Below are positions 1 to 7,033 of a stretch of 64,000 nucleotides of DNA, piece by piece. The stretch is from Alphaproteobacteria bacterium. Lineage in GTDB: Bacteria; Pseudomonadota; Alphaproteobacteria; Caulobacterales; Maricaulaceae. The stretch's first letter is position 1. Every line of letters starts with the position of its first letter. The position numbers and the translations under genes were made by a program. Location of the stretch: the NCBI GenBank assembly GCA_024742735.1, contig JANSXV010000002.1:124001-188000 (forward strand), given 5' to 3'. Below the pieces are notes generated by a model that was not told the DNA's origin, searched no databases, and was given only the letters and a program-made list of their open reading frames with translations.

Positions 1-462
1 GGCGGTCAGATTGCGAACCAGCTTCTGCGTGCCCGTATGGCAGAACGTGCAGGTCAGGGTGCAGCCCACCTGGCTGGACACGCACAGGGCGCCGGAGCGG
101 GCGACATCGGGGATGAAGACGGTCTCCACCTCGACACCTGGAGCGAAGCGGATGAGGTATTTGCGCGTGCCGTCGACGCTGACCAGGCGCTCCACGATTT
201 CGGCGCGGGCCAGCGTGAACTTCTCCTCCAGAACCTTGCGCAGGTCCTTGGAGATGTTGGTCATCTCGTCAAAGGACGTGACGCCGTAATGGTAGATCCA
301 GCGCCATAGCTGGTCGGCGCGCATCTTCGCCTTCTTCTCGTCCACACCGGCATGCTCGACCAGCACGTCGCGCAATTGCGCGCGCGTCAGGCCGGCGAGC
401 GGGATCGGTCCAGCCTCAACGGGCCGGTTGGAGAAGTCGAGATTGAGAGCGTGCGCGGTCAT
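1..462 (-). CDS. rlmN: RlmN: 23S rRNA (adenine-2503-C2) / tRNA methyltransferase, N-terminal part
   Basis: Radical-SAM enzyme that methylates C2 of A2503 in 23S rRNA and A37 of some tRNAs. Only the first 154 codons are present; the gene runs off the left edge. The N-terminal helical domain is followed by the radical-SAM cluster motif CTLTCTFC (CxxxCxxC), which would bind the 4Fe-4S cluster, and then by [12 protein letters not shown], highly characteristic of RlmN. The ATG at 462 is chosen because the ATG 11 bases upstream is out of frame and meets a stop after four codons. Identification is firm; the catalytic second half cannot be inspected. Confidence 0.95.
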   Translation of the reverse strand, partial: MTAHALNLDFSNRPVEAGPIPLAGLTRAQLRDVLVEHAGVDEKKAKMRADQLWRWIYHYGVTSFDEMTNISKDLRKVLEEKFTLARAEIVERLVSVDGTRKYLIRFAPGVEVETVFIPDVARSGALCVSSQVGCTLTCTFCHTGTQKLVRNLTA

Positions 463-528
463 GGCCGCGTCATATAGGGGAAAAGGAGGCGCGGCGCGAG
501 GGGGTGAGCGCCGGTCCGCGTCAGCGGA

Positions 529-680
529 TGAAAGGGTCCGGGGGACCCTTTCAAGGCAGCGAACGGGCCGGCAGGCCCCGGAAGTGCGCAATCCTTCCTA
601 TCCCGGACGGCGAAGCCGATTCGGGACCCCGCTGAGGCTGATCGCCCAAAGGTCCCGGCGCTCGCTGTACCCGGCCGGGA
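529..680. repeat. Intergenic cluster of three hairpins between rlmN and the VOC gene
   Basis: The 224-base gap between the rlmN start and the VOC stop holds a perfect 10-bp inverted repeat with a 3-base loop (530-539 / 543-552), an imperfect palindrome at 601-626 (CGGC/GCCG core with CGGGA/TCCCG flanks), and a 7-bp stem TCCCGGC/GCCGGGA at 653-659 / 674-680. None has a T-tract, so they resemble REP/BIME-like palindromic elements more than intrinsic terminators. The third lies just downstream of the VOC stop and could limit transcription or stabilise the mRNA end. No protein-coding signal is evident here. Confidence 0.45.
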
Positions 681-686
681 GAGGGC

Positions 687-1070
687 TCATCCATAGCTCA
701 CCACCTCATACTCGATCCTGTCCTCATCGTGGAAATAGAAGCGGCTGCCGGGGTCATAGGTCTGGTGGCTGTGGGTCTTGATCCCCTGCTCCAGCACGCG
801 GGCTTCGGCGGCGGCGAGATCGTCTACGAGCACGCCGATATGGTTGACCGCCCCGGCGCGCGTCAGGCTGTCGCCGGGTCCGTCGACATCGGAGGCGGGG
901 CGGAAGAGCGCCACATAGCGTGCGTCGGTTCCCACATGGACGGTATAGCCGCCGCCCTTGGACGGTCCGCTCCAGCGGATGGTCCAGCCGAACACCGCGT
1001 TGAGCATCCTGGCGGTGCGGTCGGGGTCGCTGACGGTGAAATTGACGTGTTCGAGTAGGACGTCGGCCAT
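687..1070 (-). CDS. VOC (glyoxalase/bleomycin-resistance) superfamily protein, probable SoxR target
   Basis: A 127-residue protein with the paired beta-alpha-beta-beta-beta modules of the vicinal-oxygen-chelate fold: an N-terminal HVNFTVSD strand, VNHIGVLVDD starting the second module, and a terminal IEYEVVSYG carrying a plausible Glu metal ligand. Such proteins are glyoxalases, dioxygenases, or drug/quinone-binding resistance proteins; the substrate cannot be assigned. AGGAG lies 7 bases before the ATG. The gene is divergent from soxR, and a SoxR box in the shared intergenic region is oriented to drive this gene, so a role in detoxifying redox-cycling or electrophilic compounds is inferred. 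Confidence 0.85.
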   Translation of the reverse strand: MADVLLEHVNFTVSDPDRTARMLNAVFGWTIRWSGPSKGGGYTVHVGTDARYVALFRPASDVDGPGDSLTRAGAVNHIGVLVDDLAAAEARVLEQGIKTHSHQTYDPGSRFYFHDEDRIEYEVVSYG

Positions 1071-1128
1071 GGCGTCATCTCCTGTTTTGGCGCCGGCCTT
1101 CGCGGGCGCTTGCGTGGAAGGAGATGCG

Positions 1129-1159
1129 GGGATAATTCCTCAAGCTAACTCGAGGTCAA
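1129..1159 (-). promoter_or_regulatory. SoxR box in a MerR-type promoter directed at the VOC gene
   Basis: CCTCAAGCTAACTCGAGG at 1138-1155 differs at only two positions from the E. coli soxS operator CCTCAAGTTAACTTGAGG. Read on the minus strand, a -35 hexamer TTGACC (1159-1154) and a -10 hexamer TATCCC (1134-1129) flank it with a 19-bp spacer, the lengthened spacing typical of MerR-family activated promoters. The orientation drives the VOC gene (ATG at 1070), not soxR. Autoregulation of soxR by occupancy is possible but not shown. Confidence 0.85.
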
Positions 1160-1189
1160 GCGCTTTTCTGCGCGAGACGGGAGGCTATC

Positions 1190-1651
1190 ATGGCCGAGTT
1201 GAAACGAACCCTGTCCATCGGGGATGTGGCGGCGCGCACCGGCCTGTCGATCTCCGCCATCCGCTTCTACGAAGACAAGGGTCTGGTGACGCCGGAGCGC
1301 AACGCCGGCGGCCAGCGGCGCTATACCCGGGCCGATCTGCGCCGCCTGTCCTTCGTCATGGCGGCCCAGCGCCTGGGGCTGAGCCTTGTCGACATCGCCG
1401 CCGCGCTTCAGGCGCTGCCCGCCGATCGCGCGCCCAGCAAGGCGGACTGGAAACGGGTCGCCACCGGGATCGAGGCCCGGTTGGAGGCCCAGATCGCCAT
1501 GCTTCAAGCGCTGCGCGACAAGCTGGACGGCTGCATCGGCTGCGGCTGCCTCTCGTTGGAAAGCTGCGCGCTCTACAATCCCGAGGACCGGGCCGGGGCG
1601 ACGGGATCGGGCCCGCGCTTCGTCTTCGTGGATGAGACCAAGAGGTCCTGA
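1190..1651 (+). CDS. soxR: SoxR: redox-sensitive [2Fe-2S] MerR-family transcriptional activator
   Basis: A 153-residue MerR-family dimeric regulator. The winged helix-turn-helix covers about residues 8-75 (SIGDVAARTGLSISAIRFYE), followed by a dimerisation helix and the diagnostic SoxR cluster C-x2-C-x-C-x5-C at Cys115, 118, 120 and 126, each four positions before its E. coli SoxR counterpart. Oxidation of the [2Fe-2S] cluster by superoxide or redox-cycling drugs untwists the target promoter. No soxS is present; outside enterics SoxR normally acts directly on a few detoxification genes. The divergent VOC gene is the obvious target because the SoxR box sits in the shared region. Confidence 0.96.
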   Translation: MAELKRTLSIGDVAARTGLSISAIRFYEDKGLVTPERNAGGQRRYTRADLRRLSFVMAAQRLGLSLVDIAAALQALPADRAPSKADWKRVATGIEARLEAQIAMLQALRDKLDGCIGCGCLSLESCALYNPEDRAGATGSGPRFVFVDETKRS

Positions 1652-1692
1652 GGGCTTGCCGACACGCCCCGCTCCACGCTTTCCTCTCTCCC

Positions 1693-2463
1693 ATGAAACT
1701 GACCCTGCATCCCCTGTCCGATCGAGACCCGCCGATCCGCGCCGCGTCCGGCCGGCGCGACTGGATGGACGCCACGCCGGAAAGCTTCGCCTATCGCTGC
1801 CTGCCCCTGGCGGTCGCCAACCAGCATGGCTGGGAGGTGTTCACGCCCACCGGCGTTACGGCCCGCTGGAACGGAGGCGAGCGGGTGGAGGATGTCGAGG
1901 TGGCGCTCGATGACCCCATGCTGATGCACAAGCCAGGCAGCGCCATGGCCAATTTCGGCAGCGGCATTCTGACCTTCGAGATGGGCTTCCTGATGCGCAC
2001 GCCGCCGGGCTGGAACATCTGGGTGTCCGGGCCGGTGAACCAGCCCAAGGACGGCATCTCCGCCCTGTCCGGCGTCATCGAGACCGACTGGAGCCCCTAC
2101 AGCTTCACCATGAACTGGCGCTTCACCCGGCCGGGCGAAGTGCGGTTCGAGGCCGGTGAGGCGATCGCGCACCTGTTTCCGGTGCGCCGGGACCTGTTCG
2201 ACCGCATCACGCCGGAGATCAAATCCCTGCACACCGACCCCAAGGCGGTGAAACAGATGGAGATCTGGCGCCAGAGCCGGTCGGACTTCGCCGGACGGCT
2301 GAAGGGCGGCGACGAACTGGCCGCCGAGGAAAAGTGGCAGAAGGACTATTATCGCGGCCTGTGGCCGGACGGCGCCAAGGGCCCGGCCGATCACAAGACC
2401 AAGATCCGGGTCAAGGACTTCGCGCCGGCGCAGGACAAGCCATCAAAGAAGAGGCGGCGCTAG
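1693..2463 (+). CDS. DUF6065-like protein of unknown function
   Basis: A 256-residue soluble protein with no signal peptide or membrane segment. It is rich in aromatic residues, with blocks such as GWEVFTPTG, FGSGILTFEMGF and PPGWNIWVSGPVN, and ends in a lysine/arginine-rich tail (KPSKKRRR). The overall pattern resembles the DUF6065 family, for which I know no function; this assignment is from memory of family style and moderate. It starts 41 bases after soxR on the same strand and may be co-transcribed with it, but no SoxR box precedes it. Confidence 0.65.
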   Translation: MKLTLHPLSDRDPPIRAASGRRDWMDATPESFAYRCLPLAVANQHGWEVFTPTGVTARWNGGERVEDVEVALDDPMLMHKPGSAMANFGSGILTFEMGFLMRTPPGWNIWVSGPVNQPKDGISALSGVIETDWSPYSFTMNWRFTRPGEVRFEAGEAIAHLFPVRRDLFDRITPEIKSLHTDPKAVKQMEIWRQSRSDFAGRLKGGDELAAEEKWQKDYYRGLWPDGAKGPADHKTKIRVKDFAPAQDKPSKKRRR

Positions 2464-2585
2464 GGGAGGCCGCCATGCCGGTCCAGACTGACATATCGGT
2501 GGAGGCCTGTGGCGGGTTGCTGACCCTCACCGCACGGCCGGTTCCGGCCAGCTAGCCGCTGGGCGCCTCAAGGGGAGCACGATCC

Positions 2586-3125
2586 ATGAAGCCTCTATCC
2601 GCGCTAGTCCTCTCGGCCTCCGCTCTGCTGTCAGCAGGATGTGCGGGAACGCCCGGCGCAGAGCGGAGCGTGTTCGCCGAGCCGCTGCCGCTGTCTTCAT
2701 GCCCGGCGGAGAACGCCGTGGACTGGGAGGGCACGCTGTCCTGGGTCGATCTGGAGGGCGCGGCCCAGCGTCAGGCCGCGCGGGGGCGCACCTATGACGA
2801 CCTTTCCGGCGATGATGTCGCGGTGATCTTCTACGCCGGCCCCAGCCTGACCGTGGGCCGCACCAATCACAGCAGAATCGTGCGCCGCGACGGGAGCTGG
2901 TCCATGGAAACGGCTGAATCGCCGAACAGCCTGATTCCGCCGACACCGCCGCCGCCACCACCGCCGCCGGGCGCGCCGCCCGCGCCCGATCCGGTCGAGA
3001 CCTATGCCTGCACCGGGTATCACTACAAGGCTCAAGGCGAGCCCAGGCCTGCCGGGAGACCGCCGAGGAGCGCGGCTACGAGATCGACTACGATGACCCG
3101 TTCCAGTGGTGAGGGCGCGGCTTAG
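2586..3125 (+). CDS. Proline-rich lipoprotein, 3' end probably frameshifted
   Basis: A 179-codon frame opens with a lipoprotein signal (LLSAGC lipobox, Cys near residue 19), so the product should be anchored in the envelope. A middle region (VDWEGTLSWVDLEG, GDDVAVIFYAGPSL) is followed by a polyproline run and ETYACTGYHY. The last 25 or so codons of this frame are arginine-rich and atypical. In another frame the same DNA reads ACRETAEERGYEIDYDDPFQW and stops at 3110-3112, which looks like a genuine C-terminus. A single-base deletion near 3021-3045 would explain this, as natural mutation or assembly error. The family is not recognised. Confidence 0.65.
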   Translation: MKPLSALVLSASALLSAGCAGTPGAERSVFAEPLPLSSCPAENAVDWEGTLSWVDLEGAAQRQAARGRTYDDLSGDDVAVIFYAGPSLTVGRTNHSRIVRRDGSWSMETAESPNSLIPPTPPPPPPPPGAPPAPDPVETYACTGYHYKAQGEPRPAGRPPRSAATRSTTMTRSSGEGAA

Positions 3126-4861
3126 TCAGCGTCCTCAGAGGCGACAACGCTGTCGGCGTGCTCGAACGTGAAGGCGTGGGCCGCTCCGCCGCCGCCAAGC
3201 GTGGAGACGGTGTTGCGCTCTGACGCTCCAAACGTGTCGCGGCCGAAAGCGCGATAGACACGCACTGTCCCGCCCTGCGTACCGATGACGCCGGCGTGAA
3301 GGGCGGCCGTGCAGATATCAGACCCGGCGCGATACACGCCGTCTCCGACGACCTCGCCGCGTGGCCAGCCCTGCTCGCAGCCGCACTGCACGATCATCCA
3401 GCCCTGTCGCGGATCATATTGGCTGCAGCTGGCCGGTTCTGGCGCGTCGAGATCGGCGAGGGCGAAATAGACCGCGCCGCTATTGAAAAGGTGGGGACCC
3501 GGCGTGCGGTCCAATCCACCGGTATTCCGGTAAGGCGACAACCAGACTCCGTCGACGCGCAAGTTGATGTCGCGCAGATTCCGGTCGCCCCGCTCATGAT
3601 GGTAGCGGTCATTGGTGAAGCGGACCGACACCTCCTGCACGCCTCCTAAGATGGGGAACTCGAAGGTCTGAGGGCCCTCGACCTCCGTCTCAAGGACAAG
3701 GGTTCTGTCCAGGCGGACTTCCATGTTCGGCGCGCCCTCAAAGACATCGCCGTGGACCGAGAGGAGCGCGTGGCGGACCACCCCGTCTGCAATGGCGCTG
3801 ATTGATGGCTGAGAGGCCGGGGCTGAGGGCGAAGCGGCGGCGCCGGGGACCTGCTCTTCGGCGAGGCATTGATCGAGATCGCGCCCGACCGCCTCCATCT
3901 CCCAGACGAGGGCGTCGAACTCGGTCCGGCGCGCCGGGTATTGCAGACGCAACGCCATCACGCGCGCCCCGACCGGCCGGGCGTTCTCGATTGCCGCTTC
4001 GTGCAGGACTCGATGTTCGCGAACTATGGAGGCGATCATGGCCGCCGACGCTTCAGCCCGCCCGTGAAAGTCGGCGTGCTGCTCGAACAGGCTGGAGCAC
4101 GCGTCAGAGCCCGGCGGCTGTATGCGCGCCTGGGGGGCCTGGACGGATTGCAGGAGCCCCTCGGGATCGCCGGAGCTTGGTTGCGCAAGCCAGCTATAGT
4201 CCTGAACGCCGGAGGGCTCGCCGGTCTCGTCGAAGAACTCGATCATGTAGGGTCGGCCTTCCTCATTGATCGAGATCCGGCCGCGAACGACGCCATCTAC
4301 GATCACCTGAGCGCGGGCGATATAGCCGCGATAGGGGCCATAGCTGAGCGTTGTCTCGACATCGTCCCATTCGATTGAATTGAACGCGGTCTCGATGGCG
4401 CGGGCCGAGCGGTAGTAAGCCGTCTGCCGGAGCGGCCCTGCGCGGTCGAGGCCGACCTCCTGCGTGTATTCGATTTCGGAGCGCTCATTGACGTACCAGA
4501 CTTCGGCGCTCAGCGCGTAGGTATAGCTGTCGCCGACGAAATTGATGTCTTCGTTGATATGGCTGACCGGCGTCAGGTCCGTCCGGCCCTCAGCGCGCAC
4601 GGCGGTCGCGATGGCGGCCTCCATGCGTGTGCGCAGGGCCGCATTCTCCCGGCGCGCCCGGGCGATGATCGGCGCTGCGGCCGCCTCGGCCTGCTCGATC
4701 GCAGCCTCTTCGGCGGCCAGAACCGCCTCATATCCGACCTCGCCGCGATTGTACCGCTCCAGCGCGATCTCCACCGGGCTGGGTTCGCGGTCCGGCGCGG
4801 TGAGGGAGGGTTCGGGGACAGGCTGGGCGGCGAGCCACGAGGCCATCAACAGAGCAATCAC
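3122..4861 (-). CDS. Secreted protein with CBM60-like and LCCL domains
   Basis: A 579-residue exported protein. It has a short signal peptide (MIALLMASWLAAQ), an alanine/glutamate-rich helical region at about 30-95, an uncharacterised central region, and two recognisable C-terminal modules. At about residues 365-455, VRFTNDRY followed by DRNL and LRVDGV resembles calcium-dependent carbohydrate-binding modules of family 60/36. At about 480-570, GVYRAGSDICTAALHAG, GGTVRVY and NTVSTL match the LCCL domain, which is uncommon in bacteria. No catalytic domain was identified. A surface or secreted polysaccharide-binding role is inferred. Its stop is 9 bases past the likely true end of the convergent lipoprotein gene. 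Confidence 0.8.
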   Translation of the reverse strand: MIALLMASWLAAQPVPEPSLTAPDREPSPVEIALERYNRGEVGYEAVLAAEEAAIEQAEAAAAPIIARARRENAALRTRMEAAIATAVRAEGRTDLTPVSHINEDINFVGDSYTYALSAEVWYVNERSEIEYTQEVGLDRAGPLRQTAYYRSARAIETAFNSIEWDDVETTLSYGPYRGYIARAQVIVDGVVRGRISINEEGRPYMIEFFDETGEPSGVQDYSWLAQPSSGDPEGLLQSVQAPQARIQPPGSDACSSLFEQHADFHGRAEASAAMIASIVREHRVLHEAAIENARPVGARVMALRLQYPARRTEFDALVWEMEAVGRDLDQCLAEEQVPGAAASPSAPASQPSISAIADGVVRHALLSVHGDVFEGAPNMEVRLDRTLVLETEVEGPQTFEFPILGGVQEVSVRFTNDRYHHERGDRNLRDINLRVDGVWLSPYRNTGGLDRTPGPHLFNSGAVYFALADLDAPEPASCSQYDPRQGWMIVQCGCEQGWPRGEVVGDGVYRAGSDICTAALHAGVIGTQGGTVRVYRAFGRDTFGASERNTVSTLGGGGAAHAFTFEHADSVVASEDAD

Positions 4862-4908
4862 GCGGCGCCTCCGATCAAGGTGATCCCGGAAGCTCCATCA
4901 AACCGCGC

Positions 4909-5421
4909 CTAGCAGCGTTGATCAACGTCCCTTAGAGCTGCGGTGATGCCGGAGAGCGAGAACTCGTAGACCGTCGCCGTGCCACGCTCGCTCATGGCTT
5001 CCACGCGCATGGTCGATCCGCGGCGCATGGCGTCCACCAGGCGGTCTTCATCGCGGGCCTCTTCAATAAAGCCTTCGCGGTCAGACACGAACATGGCGAA
5101 GCGGTCCGAACCCACGCGGGCCAGGGGCGGACTCTCCGGACGCAGCGGGTAGCCGGCCATGAAGCTTGGCTGTTCATCAGCATCGCCATTGGCCCAGCTG
5201 GCCACCAGGAAGAACACATCTCCGTGATCGACATTGCGCGGCAGGGCCTCGCTCGGCGTCGACAGCACGTAGCAGACGCGCGCCTGACCCTCGCCGCGTG
5301 TGAAGACGCGCCAGTCGCCATGGGCGCCCTGGAACACCGGTTCGGCGCTGTCCTGGGCCGCCGCCGGCATGGCGAGGCCGAGCGTTGCGGCAAGGAGAAG
5401 GGCGGTCGAGCGGAACATCAT
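4909..5421 (-). CDS. Invasion-associated locus B (IalB)-like periplasmic protein
   Basis: About 170 residues with a clear Sec signal peptide (MMFRSTALLLAATLGLAMPAAAQ) and the IalB layout: GDWRVF near the mature N-terminus, a central ARVCYVLSTP segment and a Cys at the very C-terminus (RDVDQRC). IalB proteins are periplasmic proteins of alphaproteobacteria linked in Bartonella to host-cell invasion; in free-living species the role is unclear. A longer frame to 5541 exists, but the paired ATGs at 5421/5418 are preferred because the signal peptide begins there and AGGATC precedes them. Confidence 0.85.
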   Translation of the reverse strand: MMFRSTALLLAATLGLAMPAAAQDSAEPVFQGAHGDWRVFTRGEGQARVCYVLSTPSEALPRNVDHGDVFFLVASWANGDADEQPSFMAGYPLRPESPPLARVGSDRFAMFVSDREGFIEEARDEDRLVDAMRRGSTMRVEAMSERGTATVYEFSLSGITAALRDVDQRC

Positions 5422-5586
5422 GGTCGATCCTGAACACTGGGCGATTTGATCGGCGCGCTTCATGTCGCACTGGCACGGTGCATTTTCCAAGGCTAAAGCA
5501 CACGGCGTGGCGATTTCATGACGCGGGTTGATTAACCACATTCAGCCTGTGAGATTGTCCAGACGCGATTTGAAGGCGCATTCCTC

Positions 5587-6168
5587 TTGCCAGACGCACC
5601 GGTTGATACCGACACAGCCCCGGACCGGGCTGCGCTTGACGGGCTCGTCCAGGCGTGTGCGCAGCGTGACCGGGACGCGTTCGCGGCCCTGTTCAACTTC
5701 TATGCGCCGCGGGTGAAGGCCTATCTTTTGCGCCTGAACGCGCCGGACGCCCTGGCCGAGGAGCTGACCCAGGAGGTCATGCTGACGGTCTGGCGCAAGG
5801 CCGACAGCTTCGATCCGTCTCTGGCCTCGGCCTCGACCTGGATTTTCCGGATCGCGCGCAACCGGCGCATCGACGCGGCGCGCCGCGCCGCCAAGCCCGA
5901 GCTGGATGGCGAGGACCCCGCCCTTCAGCCCCCGGAGATGGAAGCGCCGGACGACGCCGCCCATTCCGCCGGGCGGGAAGCGTATGTGCGCGCCGCCCTG
6001 ACCGAATTGCCCGACGAGCAGGTGGCGCTTCTGCGGATGGCCTTCTTCGACGGCCTGTCCCATCGCGACATCGCCGACCGGATCGGCGTGCCGCTTGGTA
6101 CGGTGAAGTCACGCCTCAGGCTTGCATTCGAGAAGCTTCGCAAGGTGCTCGACCGCGACCTGATTTGA
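5587..6168 (+). CDS. ECF RNA polymerase sigma factor (RpoE/ECF11-like), partner of a ChrR-type anti-sigma
   Basis: A 193-residue sigma-70 family factor with region 2 (AFAALFNFYAPRVKAYLLRL, ELTQEVMLTVWR, STWIFRIARNRRIDAARR) and region 4 (LPDEQVALLRMAFF, HRDIADRIGVPLGTVKSRLRLA). The following gene is a ChrR-like cupin protein, which matches the Rhodobacter sphaeroides RpoE-ChrR singlet-oxygen system. The only plausible start is TTG at 5587: there is no in-frame ATG or GTG nearby upstream or before region 2, and GAAGG sits 10 bases upstream. The weak start may keep sigma levels low. Confidence 0.92.
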   Translation: MPDAPVDTDTAPDRAALDGLVQACAQRDRDAFAALFNFYAPRVKAYLLRLNAPDALAEELTQEVMLTVWRKADSFDPSLASASTWIFRIARNRRIDAARRAAKPELDGEDPALQPPEMEAPDDAAHSAGREAYVRAALTELPDEQVALLRMAFFDGLSHRDIADRIGVPLGTVKSRLRLAFEKLRKVLDRDLI

Positions 6169-6208
6169 AAAATTGACACAGGTATGCGGTAATTTTCTTT
6201 GACACCCT

Positions 6209-6236
6209 TGATCCGGCCTTTCTGCGGTGCATATCC
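6209..6236 (+). promoter_or_regulatory. Possible RpoE/ECF11-type promoter before the anti-sigma gene
   Basis: TGATCC at 6209-6214 and TATCC at 6232-6236, separated by 17 bases, resemble the R. sphaeroides RpoE promoter pattern (TGATCC, about 16-18 bases, TA-rich -10). The element lies between sigma and anti-sigma genes, about 43 bases before the anti-sigma ATG. The -35 half is a full match and the -10 half only partial, so this is tentative. Confidence 0.3.
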
Positions 6237-6277
6237 GCTCGCCTGACGCCAACTACGAAGACCGAGACATCCGCGCC

Positions 6278-6973
6278 ATGACGAACCATCCTCTTGGAGA
6301 CGAGCTGTACGCCGCCTACGCGTCCGGCGCTCTGTCCGGTCCCATGCGCCTTCTGATCGAGGCGCAGGCCGCCGTAGACGCCGGCGTCGAGAGCCAGCGG
6401 CGTGAAGCTGAAGCGGTTGCGGGCCTCATGCTCGAGGCGATTGAGCCTGCGCCCATGAGAGCCAGCGGGCTTGATGAGCTCTTCGCGGTTATCGACGCCG
6501 AAGAGGCAGGGCTTGGCGAAGCCGCTCTCCTGAAAGTCGGCGCCGGCGACGCCGCATCCCGGCGCGCCGCAGAAGCCGCCGGACAATCCATGCAGGAGCT
6601 GCTCGACCTGCCCGACGCGGTGCGGGACCAGGCGCTCGAGGCCGGTGCGGCCTGGCAGTTCGCCGGTCCGGGCGTGCGCTCCATGGAGCTGATGCGCGAA
6701 GGCTCGGCCAAGGCCGAGTTGATCCGCCTCGAACCGGGCCGGGGCGTGCCCCATCACGGCCATGACGGGCGCGAATTCACCCTGGTGCTCACCGGCGCCT
6801 TCCATGACGGACGGGCCCGCTATGCCCGCGGCGAGCTGTGCGCCGCAGATCCGTCCACCGAGCACAAGCCGGTCGCCGAAGAGGGCGAGGTCTGCATCGC
6901 GCTTGCGGTCACCGATGGTCCGCTCGCCTTCACCGGCCCGCTGGGCTGGGTGCAGCGCGCGCTGGGCGGATAG
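6278..6973 (+). CDS. ChrR-family anti-sigma factor with cupin domain and degenerate zinc site
   Basis: The start is the ATG at 6278 (MTNHPLGDELYAAYASG), as in R. sphaeroides ChrR; a GTG at 6227 would add 17 unrelated residues. The N-terminal sigma-binding domain aligns without gaps to ChrR from memory, but of the zinc ligands His6/His31/Cys35/Cys38 only the first His (His4 here) remains; the others are Gln30, Asp34 and Val37. The C-terminal cupin keeps its metal motif (HGHDGRE, then EHKP). ChrR holds RpoE inactive until singlet oxygen triggers release. This copy must bind sigma without the structural zinc, or may have become a metal-independent or constitutive regulator. Confidence 0.85.
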   Translation: MTNHPLGDELYAAYASGALSGPMRLLIEAQAAVDAGVESQRREAEAVAGLMLEAIEPAPMRASGLDELFAVIDAEEAGLGEAALLKVGAGDAASRRAAEAAGQSMQELLDLPDAVRDQALEAGAAWQFAGPGVRSMELMREGSAKAELIRLEPGRGVPHHGHDGREFTLVLTGAFHDGRARYARGELCAADPSTEHKPVAEEGEVCIALAVTDGPLAFTGPLGWVQRALGG

Positions 6974-6978
6974 CGAGA

Positions 6979-7002
6979 GCGCTGCGGCGCCGCGACGCTT
7001 TT
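6979..7002 (+). terminator. Likely intrinsic terminator after the sigma/anti-sigma operon
   Basis: A GC-rich imperfect hairpin (GCG outer pairs at 6979-6981 / 6996-6998 and GCGG/CCGC inner pairs) ends in TTTT at 6999-7002, beginning 5 bases after the anti-sigma stop. The stem contains one mismatch and one wobble pair. Confidence 0.5.
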
Positions 7003-7033
7003 CAGGCGCGCCCCACGCTCTATGCTCTCAGGC

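Noticed and set aside
5527-5540. TTAACC-like CtrA half-sites, here and at scattered places elsewhere
   Set aside because: No complete TTAA-N7-TTAA pair was found near a promoter; single half-sites are too common to interpret.
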